From Gordonia jacobaea (GTDB lineage Bacteria > Actinomycetota > Actinomycetes > Mycobacteriales > Mycobacteriaceae): DNA of 64,000 bases. The DNA is taken from positions 186,001 to 250,000 of the forward strand of contig NZ_LDTZ01000016.1 in NCBI RefSeq assembly GCF_001186365.1, written 5' to 3'. Positions 8,701 through 16,213 of this stretch are shown here, one piece after another. Positions within the stretch are counted from its first letter, which is position 1, and every line of letters begins with the position of its first letter. The notes beneath the pieces were generated by a model that worked only from the letters and a program-made list of their open reading frames with translations, ran no database searches and was not told where the DNA came from. The translations under genes were made by a program, and so were the position numbers.

Positions 8701-9516
8701 ACCGGAACGGTCACCGGGACAGTACAGTTCGCCGACTACTCCGACCCCCGGCAGCCACGCGTCGTCGGCAGTGTCGCAGCACAACCGACGCTCAACGAGA
8801 CCGTCGACTACAGCGAGAAGTCGGGCCTGGCGATCACCGGCGCCACCGATGGCAACAGTCTGACGGTCATCGACGCCACGACGTTGTCGGCGCCGCGTGT
8901 CGTCTCCAGGTTCGATGCCGGAGGCGGGATCGCGTGGGCGTCTTTGAGTCCCGACGGGCGTACGGCTGCCGTGGCAACGGTGACGGGGCCGGTGCGACTC
9001 ATCGATCTCTCCAATCCCGCTGCGCCGCAGGCATATCCCGATCCGATCAGGTTCAAGGCCTCGGCGCTCTCGGTACGGTTCGACGCCGCGGGCACCTCGA
9101 TCGTCGCGACGTCGGAGGAACGCAACGTCGAGGTGGCCGACATCTCCGACAGACGCCATCCGCGCAGGACGATCGAGCTTTCCGGACCTGCGGGACAGCT
9201 CTACAGTGCCGGATTCTCCGCGGACGGCAAGCGGGTGATCGCGGGCGGAAGCAACTCGGAGGTGTGGGTGTGGAACCTCGCCGACGGTCAGGCCGATGTG
9301 GTGCTGCGGTCGTATCCCGGACGCGTGTACGACGTCCGCTTCCTCCCCGGTGACCGCATCGTCGCGGCAGGGCAGGGAGGCTTCATGGAGACCTGGACGC
9401 TGGGCCCGGCGCAGATCATCGACGAACAGTGCGCTCACGGCGCCGACCCGATCACCCCGGAGGAGTGGCGGACCTATATCCGCGGGCTCGACTACACCTC
9501 GCCGTGTAGGCGGTGA
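5731..9516 (+). CDS. XRE-HTH, nSTAND ATPase, TM and WD40 repeat protein
   Basis: A 1261-residue protein starting at the ATG after GCAGGAGGTTTG. An XRE-like helix-turn-helix occupies about 10-60. The nSTAND NTPase follows, beginning SPYRGFATFDAADDRYFFGR (97-116), with Walker A GMSGVGKSS (148-156) and Walker B LLVIDQFEE (208-216), closing with VTHEALLTAWPRLREWI near 430. One membrane helix lies at about 528-553. A long WD40 beta-propeller part has repeated SPDGR/SADGK/NGDGT turns to the C terminus. Such proteins are signalling scaffolds in multicellular actinobacteria, and related nSTAND proteins act in phage defence. No effector domain is visible. With one TM, the propeller may be extracytoplasmic. 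Confidence 0.88.
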   Translation: MRPESVTTRDELGRALTELRVRAGLSVRDVAADADALLGTVAGWFAGQHAPTRASRQMFERVLGVCGVTEPDDVAAWWEAVERSARRTGRRRTRPDSPYRGFATFDAADDRYFFGRDVLVARLVDLIVATRSADREASDMARGVMVVGMSGVGKSSLVRAGLLAQVVHEGPLAGWRCTVMTPGDDALAALDAAMDELAAHEHTDRPALLVIDQFEEMWTQNSDDVRKQAITRILDAAQSPGSDIVPVGVLRADFYGRVVPWVPKTLENSQLVVPPMQREQLREVIVGPARVADVEVEPDLVDMLLDDAVPAAGSTAAGDLPLLSYALLATWDQSDGRRMTVRDYLATGRIGGAVEQAAEKVYGELSADEQQIARRMLLAMVNVDEDGVTRRRVPLDELTADGDSPAAHVLENYAASRLVTVSSSHAQVTHEALLTAWPRLREWIDDDREQLLLRRRLRAYSEPWDADGRPDDMLIGGPRLEVFDHLAQESDGDPIDPVSSEFLAAATARRSAEADRERRRSSQLRRVALFAAVFGVVAVIGAVAAVAAGVNAVHQREAAENARNEALSRQLSVQSAELGERDPFMAAQLAMIAYEASPTLEARSRLIDATGRGVPTRYLGDPGSVLMSRVGSLIAAAGAGGQVRLFRVDDDGVQSKVAEFRAPGGGGRLAGVALMPDARTLLLGGRGTITAWDIADPAHPVRRYDFPDVGGDINRLTVSPDGRFVVASVPDRGVEAWVAQGQTWRSLPLPPKVAGVAGAAAFSADGKSLATSSANRRVDLWRVDGDAIVPTGEIPLDEWRDNELAQGLVYTRDGTRLLAGLRSRVIQEFDVANPAAPRSVARFGGFNSYVNAVALNGDGTKVIGAGADNTIRVFDRTNPAAAPRVLTGSSNSVSVVFAGDHIVSSSEDGRVQDWPPVLGMTSVGSNSVYQIPANRDATTIVAADTGTDGRITQWRVEPSAIVRGGPDLIPAEGLVYSGAVVMSPSGRVVTTGTVTGTVQFADYSDPRQPRVVGSVAAQPTLNETVDYSEKSGLAITGATDGNSLTVIDATTLSAPRVVSRFDAGGGIAWASLSPDGRTAAVATVTGPVRLIDLSNPAAPQAYPDPIRFKASALSVRFDAAGTSIVATSEERNVEVADISDRRHPRRTIELSGPAGQLYSAGFSADGKRVIAGGSNSEVWVWNLADGQADVVLRSYPGRVYDVRFLPGDRIVAAGQGGFMETWTLGPAQIIDEQCAHGADPITPEEWRTYIRGLDYTSPCRR

Positions 9517-9565
9517 CCGGCCGCCCGCAGGTCTGTGGCACGCCCCGTGACTACTCTTGGTAGAC

Positions 9566-10369
9566 GTGCGTACTTTCCGTCGGCCCCGCATCGACACCGA
9601 TACGACGTCCGGAGCTACGACGTCCGGACACACGACATCCGGAGCGCAATCGCTCGCCGTCGAGGTGTCGGGGTCACTCGACGACGGCGTGCCGGTGGTC
9701 CTGGTGCATGGCATGGCCTCCGACCACACCACCTGGCGGATGTTCGCCAAGTCACTACGACGCCGCGGCCGCGCTGTGGTGTCGATGGATCTGCGCGGGC
9801 ACGGCGTGAGCAGTCGCGAGCAGGCATACGGGCTCAATGACTTTCGGTCCGACGTCGCGTTCGTCCTCGACGAACTCGGTCTCGACACCGTCGACCTCGG
9901 CGGGCACTCCCTCGGTGCGCACACCGCGCTGCGTGTCGCGATGGACCAGCCCGAGCGAGTCCGACGCCTCGTGCTCGAAGAGGTCCCGCCGATGCCCCGC
10001 GACGACGCCGACCTCGCCGAGGAGATCGCGGTCGACGCGACACTCGGCGAACGCATACGCGGCCTGGGGCAGTTGCTCGCCGATCCGCGGCCGTTCCTGC
10101 GGTACGACCGATCGGTCACCGACCAGGTCAATGCCGAGTTTGCGGTCGCCGCACCACAGTGGTGGGCGGCACTCGACGACGTGAGTGCGCGCACGCTGGT
10201 GATCTCCGGCGGCGAACGGAGTTTCCTTCCGCCCCGGCATCTTCGGTCGCTGAGCGAGCGAATTCCCGACGGCTCGTTCGAGATCATCGACGCGGGTCAT
10301 TCGGTGCACCGCGATCAGAGCTCGCGGTTCGTGAGTCTGGCAGGCGACTTCCTCTCGGCGGGGACATGA
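9566..10369 (+). CDS. alpha/beta hydrolase, MenH/BpoC-like
   Basis: A 267-residue alpha/beta hydrolase: oxyanion-hole region VVLVHGMASDHTTWR, nucleophile GGHSLGAHTA, and catalytic His in DAGHSVHRD. Its stop overlaps the menC start, and in mycobacteria the similar bpoC lies beside menC and menD. A role in menaquinone synthesis (SHCHC synthase, MenH) is therefore plausible but not proven. The start is uncertain: GTG 9566 is given, with TTG 9557 also possible. The N terminus contains a 15-bp triplet repeat (TTSGA-TTSGH-TTSGA) ahead of the conserved domain. Confidence 0.75.
   Translation: MRTFRRPRIDTDTTSGATTSGHTTSGAQSLAVEVSGSLDDGVPVVLVHGMASDHTTWRMFAKSLRRRGRAVVSMDLRGHGVSSREQAYGLNDFRSDVAFVLDELGLDTVDLGGHSLGAHTALRVAMDQPERVRRLVLEEVPPMPRDDADLAEEIAVDATLGERIRGLGQLLADPRPFLRYDRSVTDQVNAEFAVAAPQWWAALDDVSARTLVISGGERSFLPPRHLRSLSERIPDGSFEIIDAGHSVHRDQSSRFVSLAGDFLSAGT
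9602..9646 (+). repeat. 15-bp in-frame tandem repeat, three copies
   Basis: ACGACGTCCGGAGCT, ACGACGTCCGGACAC and ACGACATCCGGAGCG in direct succession near the 5' end of the hydrolase gene. Confidence 0.9.
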
Positions 10370-10395
10370 ACGGCAGGGACAAGAACGACGGGGAC
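10366..10395 (+). repeat. 15-bp tandem duplication spanning the menC start codon
   Basis: ATGAACGGCAGGGAC is followed by AAGAACGACGGGGAC, then by a further ATG. Eleven or more of 15 bases match. The duplication leaves alternative in-frame starts. Confidence 0.65.
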
Positions 10396-11412
10396 ATGAC
10401 GGCCACAGATGCCGCCACGAGCGGGCCGCGGCTACCCCCGGTCGACGAGATCCTCGAGACCGCACGGGTCGTCGCGTTGCCGATGCGGACACGGTTCCGA
10501 GGTATCACCCGCCGCGAGGCGCTGATCTTTCGCGGACCGGCGGGATGGGGCGAGTTCGGCCCGTTCGTCGAGTACGACGATGAGGAGTCGGCGGCGTGGT
10601 TGGCAGCCGGTATCGAGGCCGCCTACCTCGGACCTCCTGCTGCACAACGGGATTCCGTACCGGTGAACGCGACCGTGCCTGCCGTCGCGGCCGATCAGGT
10701 TGCCGACATCCTGGCGCGTTACCCGGGAGCGACGACGGCGAAGGTGAAGGTGGCCGAGCCCGGTCAGTCGCTGTCCGACGATGTCGACCGCGTTGCGGCG
10801 GCGCGTGCGGTGATCCCTCGGGTCCGGATTGACGCCAACGGTAAGTGGTCTGTGGCGCAAGCGATCTCGTCGATCCGTGCGATCGGCGACGTCGAGTATG
10901 CGGAGCAGCCGTGTGCGACCGTCGATGAGTTGGCCCAGGTGCGTCGGGCGGTCGACGTACCGATCGCCGCCGACGAGTCAATCCGTAAGGCCGCCGACCC
11001 GATGCGTGTTGTCGCCGCGGATGCGGCCGACGTCGCGGTGCTCAAAGTGGCACCCCTCGGCGGCATGCGTGCGGTACTGCGGTTGGCCGACGAGATCGGA
11101 CTGCCCGTCGTGGTGTCCAGCGCACTCGACACCGCGGCGGGGATGGCCGCGGGAGTGGCTGCCGCGGCGGCGCTTGACCGACTCGACCTCGCATGCGGAC
11201 TCGGCACCGGCTCGTTGTTCACCGTCGACGTGGCCGAGCCGTTCCTGCCGGAACATGGCGTCGTCGCCCCGCGGTGGTTTGGCCCTGACGTCGAACTCTT
11301 GTCCGGCGCCGATGCCGATCCCGAGCGGGTCGCGTGGTGGCACGATCGTGTGCGCCGGTGCCACGAGGTGCTGCGTCGACGCGGAGTCGAGCCGGACTTC
11401 GCGAAACCATAG
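10366..11412 (+). CDS. menC: o-succinylbenzoate synthase MenC
   Basis: A 348-residue enolase-superfamily enzyme that dehydrates SHCHC to o-succinylbenzoate in menaquinone synthesis. Markers are the catalytic KVKV lysines, metal ligands in RIDANGKW, EQPC and ADES, and the second lysine in LKVAPLGG. The start at 10366 overlaps the upstream hydrolase stop as ATGA; ATG 10396 is the alternative. The first ten codons are a 15-bp tandem duplication that includes the start codon. The overlap implies co-translation with the hydrolase. Confidence 0.88.
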   Translation: MNGRDKNDGDMTATDAATSGPRLPPVDEILETARVVALPMRTRFRGITRREALIFRGPAGWGEFGPFVEYDDEESAAWLAAGIEAAYLGPPAAQRDSVPVNATVPAVAADQVADILARYPGATTAKVKVAEPGQSLSDDVDRVAAARAVIPRVRIDANGKWSVAQAISSIRAIGDVEYAEQPCATVDELAQVRRAVDVPIAADESIRKAADPMRVVAADAADVAVLKVAPLGGMRAVLRLADEIGLPVVVSSALDTAAGMAAGVAAAAALDRLDLACGLGTGSLFTVDVAEPFLPEHGVVAPRWFGPDVELLSGADADPERVAWWHDRVRRCHEVLRRRGVEPDFAKP

Positions 11413-11496
11413 AGACATTTGCGCCGATCTGTTCCAATGAGGTGAGAGCTGGATCACATCGACAGTGCGCTCACTTCGAGTGCGGGTCGGTTGTAT

Positions 11497-11509
11497 AGCT
11501 GGTCCAGCT
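11497..11509. promoter_or_regulatory. palindromic operator candidate upstream of the P450 gene
   Basis: AGCTGG-T-CCAGCT is a perfect 6-bp inverted repeat 45 bp before the P450 ATG, directly after a TTGTAT that could serve as -10. The downstream TetR gene is the obvious candidate to bind it. Confidence 0.5.
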
Positions 11510-11553
11510 GCTCAGATCCACCTGCTCTGACCACCTGGACGGAAGGCTGCGAC

Positions 11554-12888
11554 ATGACGATCATCGCTCCGGCGCCTGCGGGAAGTGGACTGCGTGCGGT
11601 GCCGTGTGCCGACCGCAACGGAATGCTCGAGGTGCTGTCGATGCGGCGTGACCCGTTCGGCTACTCGGCTGCGCGGCGCGCGACGTACGGTCCGATCTAC
11701 GGGATCAACGCGCTGGGCCTGAGGGTGGTGGTCGCGTCCGGAGCCGACGCCGCCGACGAGATCCTGCGCAACCGCGACCGCGCCTTCGCCAACGGACCAG
11801 CATGGAGCTACTTCATCGGCCCGTTCTTCAATCGCGGTCTGATGCTGCTCGACTTCGACGAGCACCGTCACCACAGGCTGCTCATGCAGCAGGTCTTCTC
11901 CAACACGGCGCTCAAGGGCTACATGCAGGAGATGTCGCCCATGATCATCGATCGCATGCAGCGGTTCCCCACGGGAAAGGTGTTGTTGGCCAACGAGTTC
12001 AAAGCACTGACGCTCGACGTCGCGCTCGAGGTATTCCTCGGCGTCGAACTGCCCCGTGACGAGGCCGACCGCCTCAACAAGGCGTTCATCGAGACGGTGC
12101 GCGCGGGAGTCGCGCTGGTGCGCAAACCCGTTCCCGGAGGCCGCTGGTGGAAGGGCCTGCGATCGCGTCGAGTCCTCGAAGAATTCTTCTCGTCCGCGAT
12201 CGCCGACAAACGGGCGCGGGAGACCCCCGACCTGTTCTCGGTGCTGTGCCACGCCGAAACCGAAGAGGGACAACGCTTCACCGACGATGACGTGGTCAAC
12301 CACATGATCTTTGTGCTGATGGCCGCACACGACACCTCGACGATCACCATGACCCAGATGGCGTACCACCTGGCCCGACACCCCGAGTGGCAACAACGTG
12401 CACGCGACGAATCCGACGAGCTGCCAAACGAACTCGGCTATGACGACCTCGGCTCGCTGACCACTCTCGACCTCGTGATGAAGGAGTCGTTGCGGCTGTG
12501 TCCGCCGGTACCCTCCCAGCCGCGGGCGGCGATCGCCGACACCCGCATCGGCGACTTCTTCATCCCTGAGGGCACGATGGTCTCGATCTCGCAACTGACC
12601 AATCATCGCGACCCTGAGATCTATTCGGAGCCAGACCGATTCGACCCCGAGCGGTTCGGGCCCGACCGTGCCGAGGACAAACAGCACCGCATGGCGTGGG
12701 CGCCCTTCGGTGGCGGCGTGCACAAGTGCATCGGCCTGTACTTCGGACAGATGGAGATCAAGACGATCATGCACCAACTGCTGCGCGGCTACGAGTGGTC
12801 GGTGCCCGGCGACTATCGGATGCCGATGGACTACAGCGCATTACCGGTTCCCAAGGACCGGCTGCCAGTTGCGTTGTGGCGGCGATGA
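11554..12888 (+). CDS. cytochrome P450 (CYP136-like context)
   Basis: A 444-residue class I P450. I-helix oxygen-binding AAHDTS lies at 257-262, K-helix ESLR at 311-314, PERF further on, and the heme loop FGGGVHKCIG at 385-394 with Cys392 as iron ligand. ATG 11554 follows GGAAGG. The TetR gene overlaps its stop by ATGA, an arrangement reminiscent of mycobacterial cyp136 with its TetR neighbour, but the subfamily is not established. The substrate is unknown, probably a lipid or terpenoid. The ferredoxin reductase gene at 16.2 kb could supply electrons. Confidence 0.9.
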   Translation: MTIIAPAPAGSGLRAVPCADRNGMLEVLSMRRDPFGYSAARRATYGPIYGINALGLRVVVASGADAADEILRNRDRAFANGPAWSYFIGPFFNRGLMLLDFDEHRHHRLLMQQVFSNTALKGYMQEMSPMIIDRMQRFPTGKVLLANEFKALTLDVALEVFLGVELPRDEADRLNKAFIETVRAGVALVRKPVPGGRWWKGLRSRRVLEEFFSSAIADKRARETPDLFSVLCHAETEEGQRFTDDDVVNHMIFVLMAAHDTSTITMTQMAYHLARHPEWQQRARDESDELPNELGYDDLGSLTTLDLVMKESLRLCPPVPSQPRAAIADTRIGDFFIPEGTMVSISQLTNHRDPEIYSEPDRFDPERFGPDRAEDKQHRMAWAPFGGGVHKCIGLYFGQMEIKTIMHQLLRGYEWSVPGDYRMPMDYSALPVPKDRLPVALWRR

Positions 12889-13553
12889 CCGGTCCGCGGG
12901 AGGCGGCGTCGAACGCTGCCGAGACTCTGGGAGGGACCGCCGGGTCGGGAGAGCCGCCCCGCGACCTCCGACAGCGCAAGCGTCGCAACACCCGCAGTCC
13001 CGCGGATCAGGAGGAGGCGATCCTCGCCGCCGCGACCGACGAGTTCACGATTGCCGGGATCGCGCAGGCGAACGTCGACGCGGTGGCCGCGCGCGCCGGG
13101 GTCAGCAGAAGCACGCTGTATCGCCGGTTCCCGAACAAGGACGCTTTGCTGCACGCGGTCGCGGCCGACCGGTACGAGCGCGGGATGCGCACACTCGACG
13201 CCGCGGTGGCCGGACTCGGACCGTCCGACGCCGTCGTCGAGGCGTTCTATCGGGGCGCCCAGATGATCTCCGACGATCCGCTCCTGAACCGGTTGATTCT
13301 CGCCGATCATGGCGTGAAGCGTCTCACCGCCGAACTCGGTGCGCTCTTCGTCGAGGTCGCTACGGCGCGTATCGCTGCCGTGCTGCGTGACGCGGGCGCG
13401 CAGATGCCCGCCGACGATCTTGCTCAAGCTGTGGAAATTCATGTGCGACTGGTCATCTCGTATCTGGAGATGCCATCGTCGGACGATTCGCGGCGCGAGC
13501 CGACCAGTGTGCGTCACTTCGCGGCGACGTTCCTGGCGCCGATGATCTGGTGA
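12885..13553 (+). CDS. TetR family regulator coupled to the P450
   Basis: A 222-residue protein. The HTH lies at about 45-90 (QEEAILAAATDEF ... VDAVAARAGVSRSTLYRRF), followed by an all-helical ligand domain. The ATG overlaps the P450 stop as ATGA, so the two are co-translated and the regulator most likely represses its own operon through the palindrome at 11497. The N-terminal 40 residues are basic and disordered. Confidence 0.88.
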   Translation: MTGPREAASNAAETLGGTAGSGEPPRDLRQRKRRNTRSPADQEEAILAAATDEFTIAGIAQANVDAVAARAGVSRSTLYRRFPNKDALLHAVAADRYERGMRTLDAAVAGLGPSDAVVEAFYRGAQMISDDPLLNRLILADHGVKRLTAELGALFVEVATARIAAVLRDAGAQMPADDLAQAVEIHVRLVISYLEMPSSDDSRREPTSVRHFAATFLAPMIW

Positions 13554-13672
13554 GAGTCCGTGCCGACGCCCTAGGGTGGATGCGACGCCCGCGTCTGCGG
13601 ATTCAGTGGACGAGGCAGTGAGCAAGCGGCGCGGCTCTATACGCGCAGTGTGAGACAGGGAGGGCGTGCGTC

Positions 13673-14305
13673 ATGATGCGGCGCGCAGGTTCGGGTTCGG
13701 CGTCGGGAGGTGTGTCCGTCGGCGAGTCCGTGGTGAGCGATCGGACGCTACTCGACAACGAGCGTGGTGCGCGCGCCGAGTTGCGAAGCGCGCTCGACGA
13801 CCTGCTCGACGCCGAGGTCGACGCGGGGCTGCGGCCCGGTGTGCGTCGGAGCTGGTGGGTGCTCGTCGGGCTGGTGGTGATCGGTGCCGTCGTCGCGGCG
13901 GGCGTCGGAGTGGCCGCGTGGGTGCGGGCGGCGCATGCATACACCGACGACGACTATCGGCACACCGCCACCGAGGTGGCGTCGCTGCTGCTGTCGGCCG
14001 ATCCTGCCGACCCCGCCCGCGCACGGCGCATCCTCGACCACGCGACCGGTGGATTCCACGACGAATTCGCCCAGTCTGCGAGCAGTTACACCGAGTACGT
14101 GCGACGCACCGGAACTGTCGGGGATGCGACGGTCGACGCGTCGGCGGTCTCGGCGCGCTCCGGCGACGACGCGACGGTCCTCGTCGCGGCCGCAGTCAGC
14201 TATCGCGGTCAGCAGCAGACGCCGGTGCGCGAGTTCCGGTTGACGATGTTGGTCGTGCCCGACGACGGGGCGCTCAAGGTGAGCGCCGTCAAGTACCTGC
14301 CATGA
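13673..14305 (+). CDS. Mce-associated membrane protein 1
   Basis: A 210-residue protein with an N-terminal cytoplasmic stretch, one membrane helix at about 63-85 (WWVLVGLVVIGAVVAAG), then an extracytoplasmic NTF2-like domain. That domain begins AYTDDDYRHTATEVASLLLSA and ends LTMLVVPDDGALKVSAVKYLP. This is the layout of Mce-associated (Mam) proteins, which stabilise Mce lipid-import complexes. GGGAGGG precedes the double ATG; the second ATG at 13676 is equally possible. It is first of four such genes, each overlapping the next. Confidence 0.75.
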   Translation: MMRRAGSGSASGGVSVGESVVSDRTLLDNERGARAELRSALDDLLDAEVDAGLRPGVRRSWWVLVGLVVIGAVVAAGVGVAAWVRAAHAYTDDDYRHTATEVASLLLSADPADPARARRILDHATGGFHDEFAQSASSYTEYVRRTGTVGDATVDASAVSARSGDDATVLVAAAVSYRGQQQTPVREFRLTMLVVPDDGALKVSAVKYLP

Positions 14306-14361
14306 GTGCTGGGAACGTGAGCGCCGGGGAGACGAGCGCTGGGGACATGAGCGCTGGGGAT
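14302..14361 (+). repeat. 15-bp in-frame tandem repeat, four copies, including start codon
   Basis: ATGAGTGCTGGGAAC, GTGAGCGCCGGGGAG, ACGAGCGCTGGGGAC, ATGAGCGCTGGGGAT. Three of four units begin with a usable start codon. Confidence 0.9.
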
Positions 14362-14922
14362 TCACGGGAGCCAACGAGTGAGACTCGCCGACAACGGATT
14401 ATCGGAACCCGGATTATCAGAACCTGGATTATCGGAACCCGGATTGTTGGAACACGCCGTGCCGTCGTCCTCGTGCTGTGTGCTGCGATCCTGCTCGCCG
14501 CGGTGGCGACTGGCGTCGTTGTGGCATCGCGCGCGGTGGCACACGACAGCGCCGTCGAGCAGGCGCGTACCGAGTTGCGCGAGCAGGCGGGGTCGACGGT
14601 TGCCGCGGTCTTCACCGTGCACTCGGCGACGTGGCAGACCGACCGCGCCCGCGCCCGCAGTCTCGTCACGGGCGACTTCGCGGAAGGCTTTGCCGCGCAA
14701 CTCGGCCGCGCACCCGAGGGCGGCGTGACGGCCGTCGAATGGCGGCCCGGCGACGTCGCGGTGTCGAGTGCGCAGGCAGACAGCGGAACGGTGCTGATGA
14801 CCGCAATGGTCACCACGACTCGTGCAGATGCCGCTCCGGTCACCGAGAAGCGAACGGTCAGTGCATCATTCGTCGAGATCGACGGTCGCTGGCTCGTGAC
14901 CGGAGTCGAGGTGCTCGCGTGA
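14302..14922 (+). CDS. Mce-associated membrane protein 2
   Basis: A 206-residue protein with a TM helix at about 52-75 (AVVLVLCAAILLAAVATGVVVAS) and a Mam-type outer domain ending in FVEIDGRWLVTGVEVLA. The start overlaps the previous stop (ATGA). The cytoplasmic N terminus is built from two separate 15-bp repeat arrays, so it reads as SAGxx repeats and then RIIGT repeats. GTG 14317 and ATG 14347 inside the first array are possible alternative starts. Confidence 0.72.
   Translation: MSAGNVSAGETSAGDMSAGDSREPTSETRRQRIIGTRIIRTWIIGTRIVGTRRAVVLVLCAAILLAAVATGVVVASRAVAHDSAVEQARTELREQAGSTVAAVFTVHSATWQTDRARARSLVTGDFAEGFAAQLGRAPEGGVTAVEWRPGDVAVSSAQADSGTVLMTAMVTTTRADAAPVTEKRTVSASFVEIDGRWLVTGVEVLA
14395..14454 (+). 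repeat. 15-bp in-frame tandem repeat, four copies (RIIGT)
   Basis: Units start CGGATTATCGGAACC and encode RIIGT, RIIRT, WIIGT, RIVGT. The array is AT-richer than its surroundings and unrelated to the array 34 bp upstream. Confidence 0.9.
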
Positions 14923-15569
14923 GCGACATCAAGAAATCCGAGAACGGCGAGCCGGGATCGTCGGATAACGAGCGTGTTCGGGCGGCTACCTCTCGGGTCG
15001 ACGAGGCAACTCGGGCGGCGCGACGCGCGCGGATCGCCGCGGCGGATGCGCTACGCGCGCGTGCCCGACGCCGGTCTCGCTCGCTGCGTATCGGATTGGC
15101 CTGTGCCGCAGTGCTCATCGTCTGCGGACTGGTGGCGATCGCCGTCCTCGCAGTGGTCGATCACCGGCAGGACGAGCGCGCAGCCGGGCAGCGTGACGCG
15201 CTGAACGCCGCACGCGGAGCGGTGACGGCGATGCTGACCGCAACGCCGAAAGACGCGGCCGGATACGCCGACCGGATCATCGCGAACAGTACTGGCGCAG
15301 AGCATGATCGGCTCAGCAAGGCACGAGATGCACTCGTCGCCGCGGTGTCCTCTACCGAAACCGGGATGTCGGGGCGGGTGATCGCGGCCGGCTTGATCAG
15401 CGACCCGACGTCGACGTCGGACGGGGCGCGTGCCGACGCGCTCGTCACCGCGCAGGCCTCCGATCCCGCTCTGCTCGGCGCCGACCCGGACACCGACGTG
15501 CTCACGGTGCGCCTGTCGCTGCAACGCGTCGGCGGGACGTGGAAGACCGCCGAGGTGGTGGTGAAATGA
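14919..15569 (+). CDS. Mce-associated membrane protein 3
   Basis: A 216-residue protein: a charged N terminus (VDEATRAARRARIAAADALRARARRRSR), a TM helix at about 53-75 (LACAAVLIVCGLVAIAVLAVV), and an extracytoplasmic domain ending VRLSLQRVGGTWKTAEVVVK. The GTG start overlaps the previous stop as GTGA. The SLQRVGGTW end is typical of the Mce-associated fold. The basic cytoplasmic helix may be an assembly element. Confidence 0.72.
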   Translation: MSDIKKSENGEPGSSDNERVRAATSRVDEATRAARRARIAAADALRARARRRSRSLRIGLACAAVLIVCGLVAIAVLAVVDHRQDERAAGQRDALNAARGAVTAMLTATPKDAAGYADRIIANSTGAEHDRLSKARDALVAAVSSTETGMSGRVIAAGLISDPTSTSDGARADALVTAQASDPALLGADPDTDVLTVRLSLQRVGGTWKTAEVVVK

Positions 15570-16129
15570 GCACTGGTGCCCGCATGAGACCGCTCGTCGT
15601 CCACCACAGCCTGCCGCGTCGTGCGCGCAGAGTGCTTCTCGCGGCGTCGCTGATCGTCGTCGTGGCGTTGGTTGTCGCTGCGGTGTCGTGGACCCGTGCG
15701 TACACCGACAGGCCAGCACCGGACGACGCGGAGCGCACGGCGCTGCTGACGGCCACCGAACGGATCGTCGAACAGACGTTGCGTGTGGCACCGAATGCGT
15801 CGGAGAAGCAACGAGAAACGGTGGCCGCCGGGCTGACCGATCCACTCGCAACCCGGTACGCAGTCCGCGGTCCCGACGCCGTGCTGCCCGGCGCCGTCGC
15901 GGGCGGGCTGACCGTCGGAGCCGAGGTCGTCGATGCGGGTGTTGCGTCGTACACCACGTCGGCCGCGCGTGTCCTGGTCTTCGTCGACGAGACGCTCGGG
16001 AACTCTGCCGGGCCGAGCGACGAGAATTCGCCGACCAGAACCCCTATTGCTCGGTGGGCGCACATGCGTAATGTCGACGGGAACTGGTTACTGGCCGACC
16101 TCACACCCGTCGGGGACATCACTCGCTGA
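15566..16129 (+). CDS. Mce-associated membrane protein 4
   Basis: A 187-residue protein with one TM helix at about 22-43 (VLLAASLIVVVALVVAAVSW), then an outer domain ending RNVDGNWLLADLTPVGD, the usual closing strand of this family. The start overlaps the third gene's stop (ATGA). This is the last gene of the four-gene unit; the flavoprotein gene follows 84 bp later and may be read through. Confidence 0.72.
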   Translation: MSTGARMRPLVVHHSLPRRARRVLLAASLIVVVALVVAAVSWTRAYTDRPAPDDAERTALLTATERIVEQTLRVAPNASEKQRETVAAGLTDPLATRYAVRGPDAVLPGAVAGGLTVGAEVVDAGVASYTTSAARVLVFVDETLGNSAGPSDENSPTRTPIARWAHMRNVDGNWLLADLTPVGDITR

Positions 16130-16213
16130 TGCAGAGGCATCGCTCGGACGCGGGGCATCATTCGCCGACGGCCGTCTATCGGGGAGTGTGACCGTGCCGA
16201 ACGAGAGGATCTC

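Noticed and set aside
8410..10287. Very long minus-strand frame opposite the WD40 and hydrolase genes
   Set aside because: Arg/Ser-rich translation typical of antisense frames in high-GC genes; the plus strand encodes clear domains.
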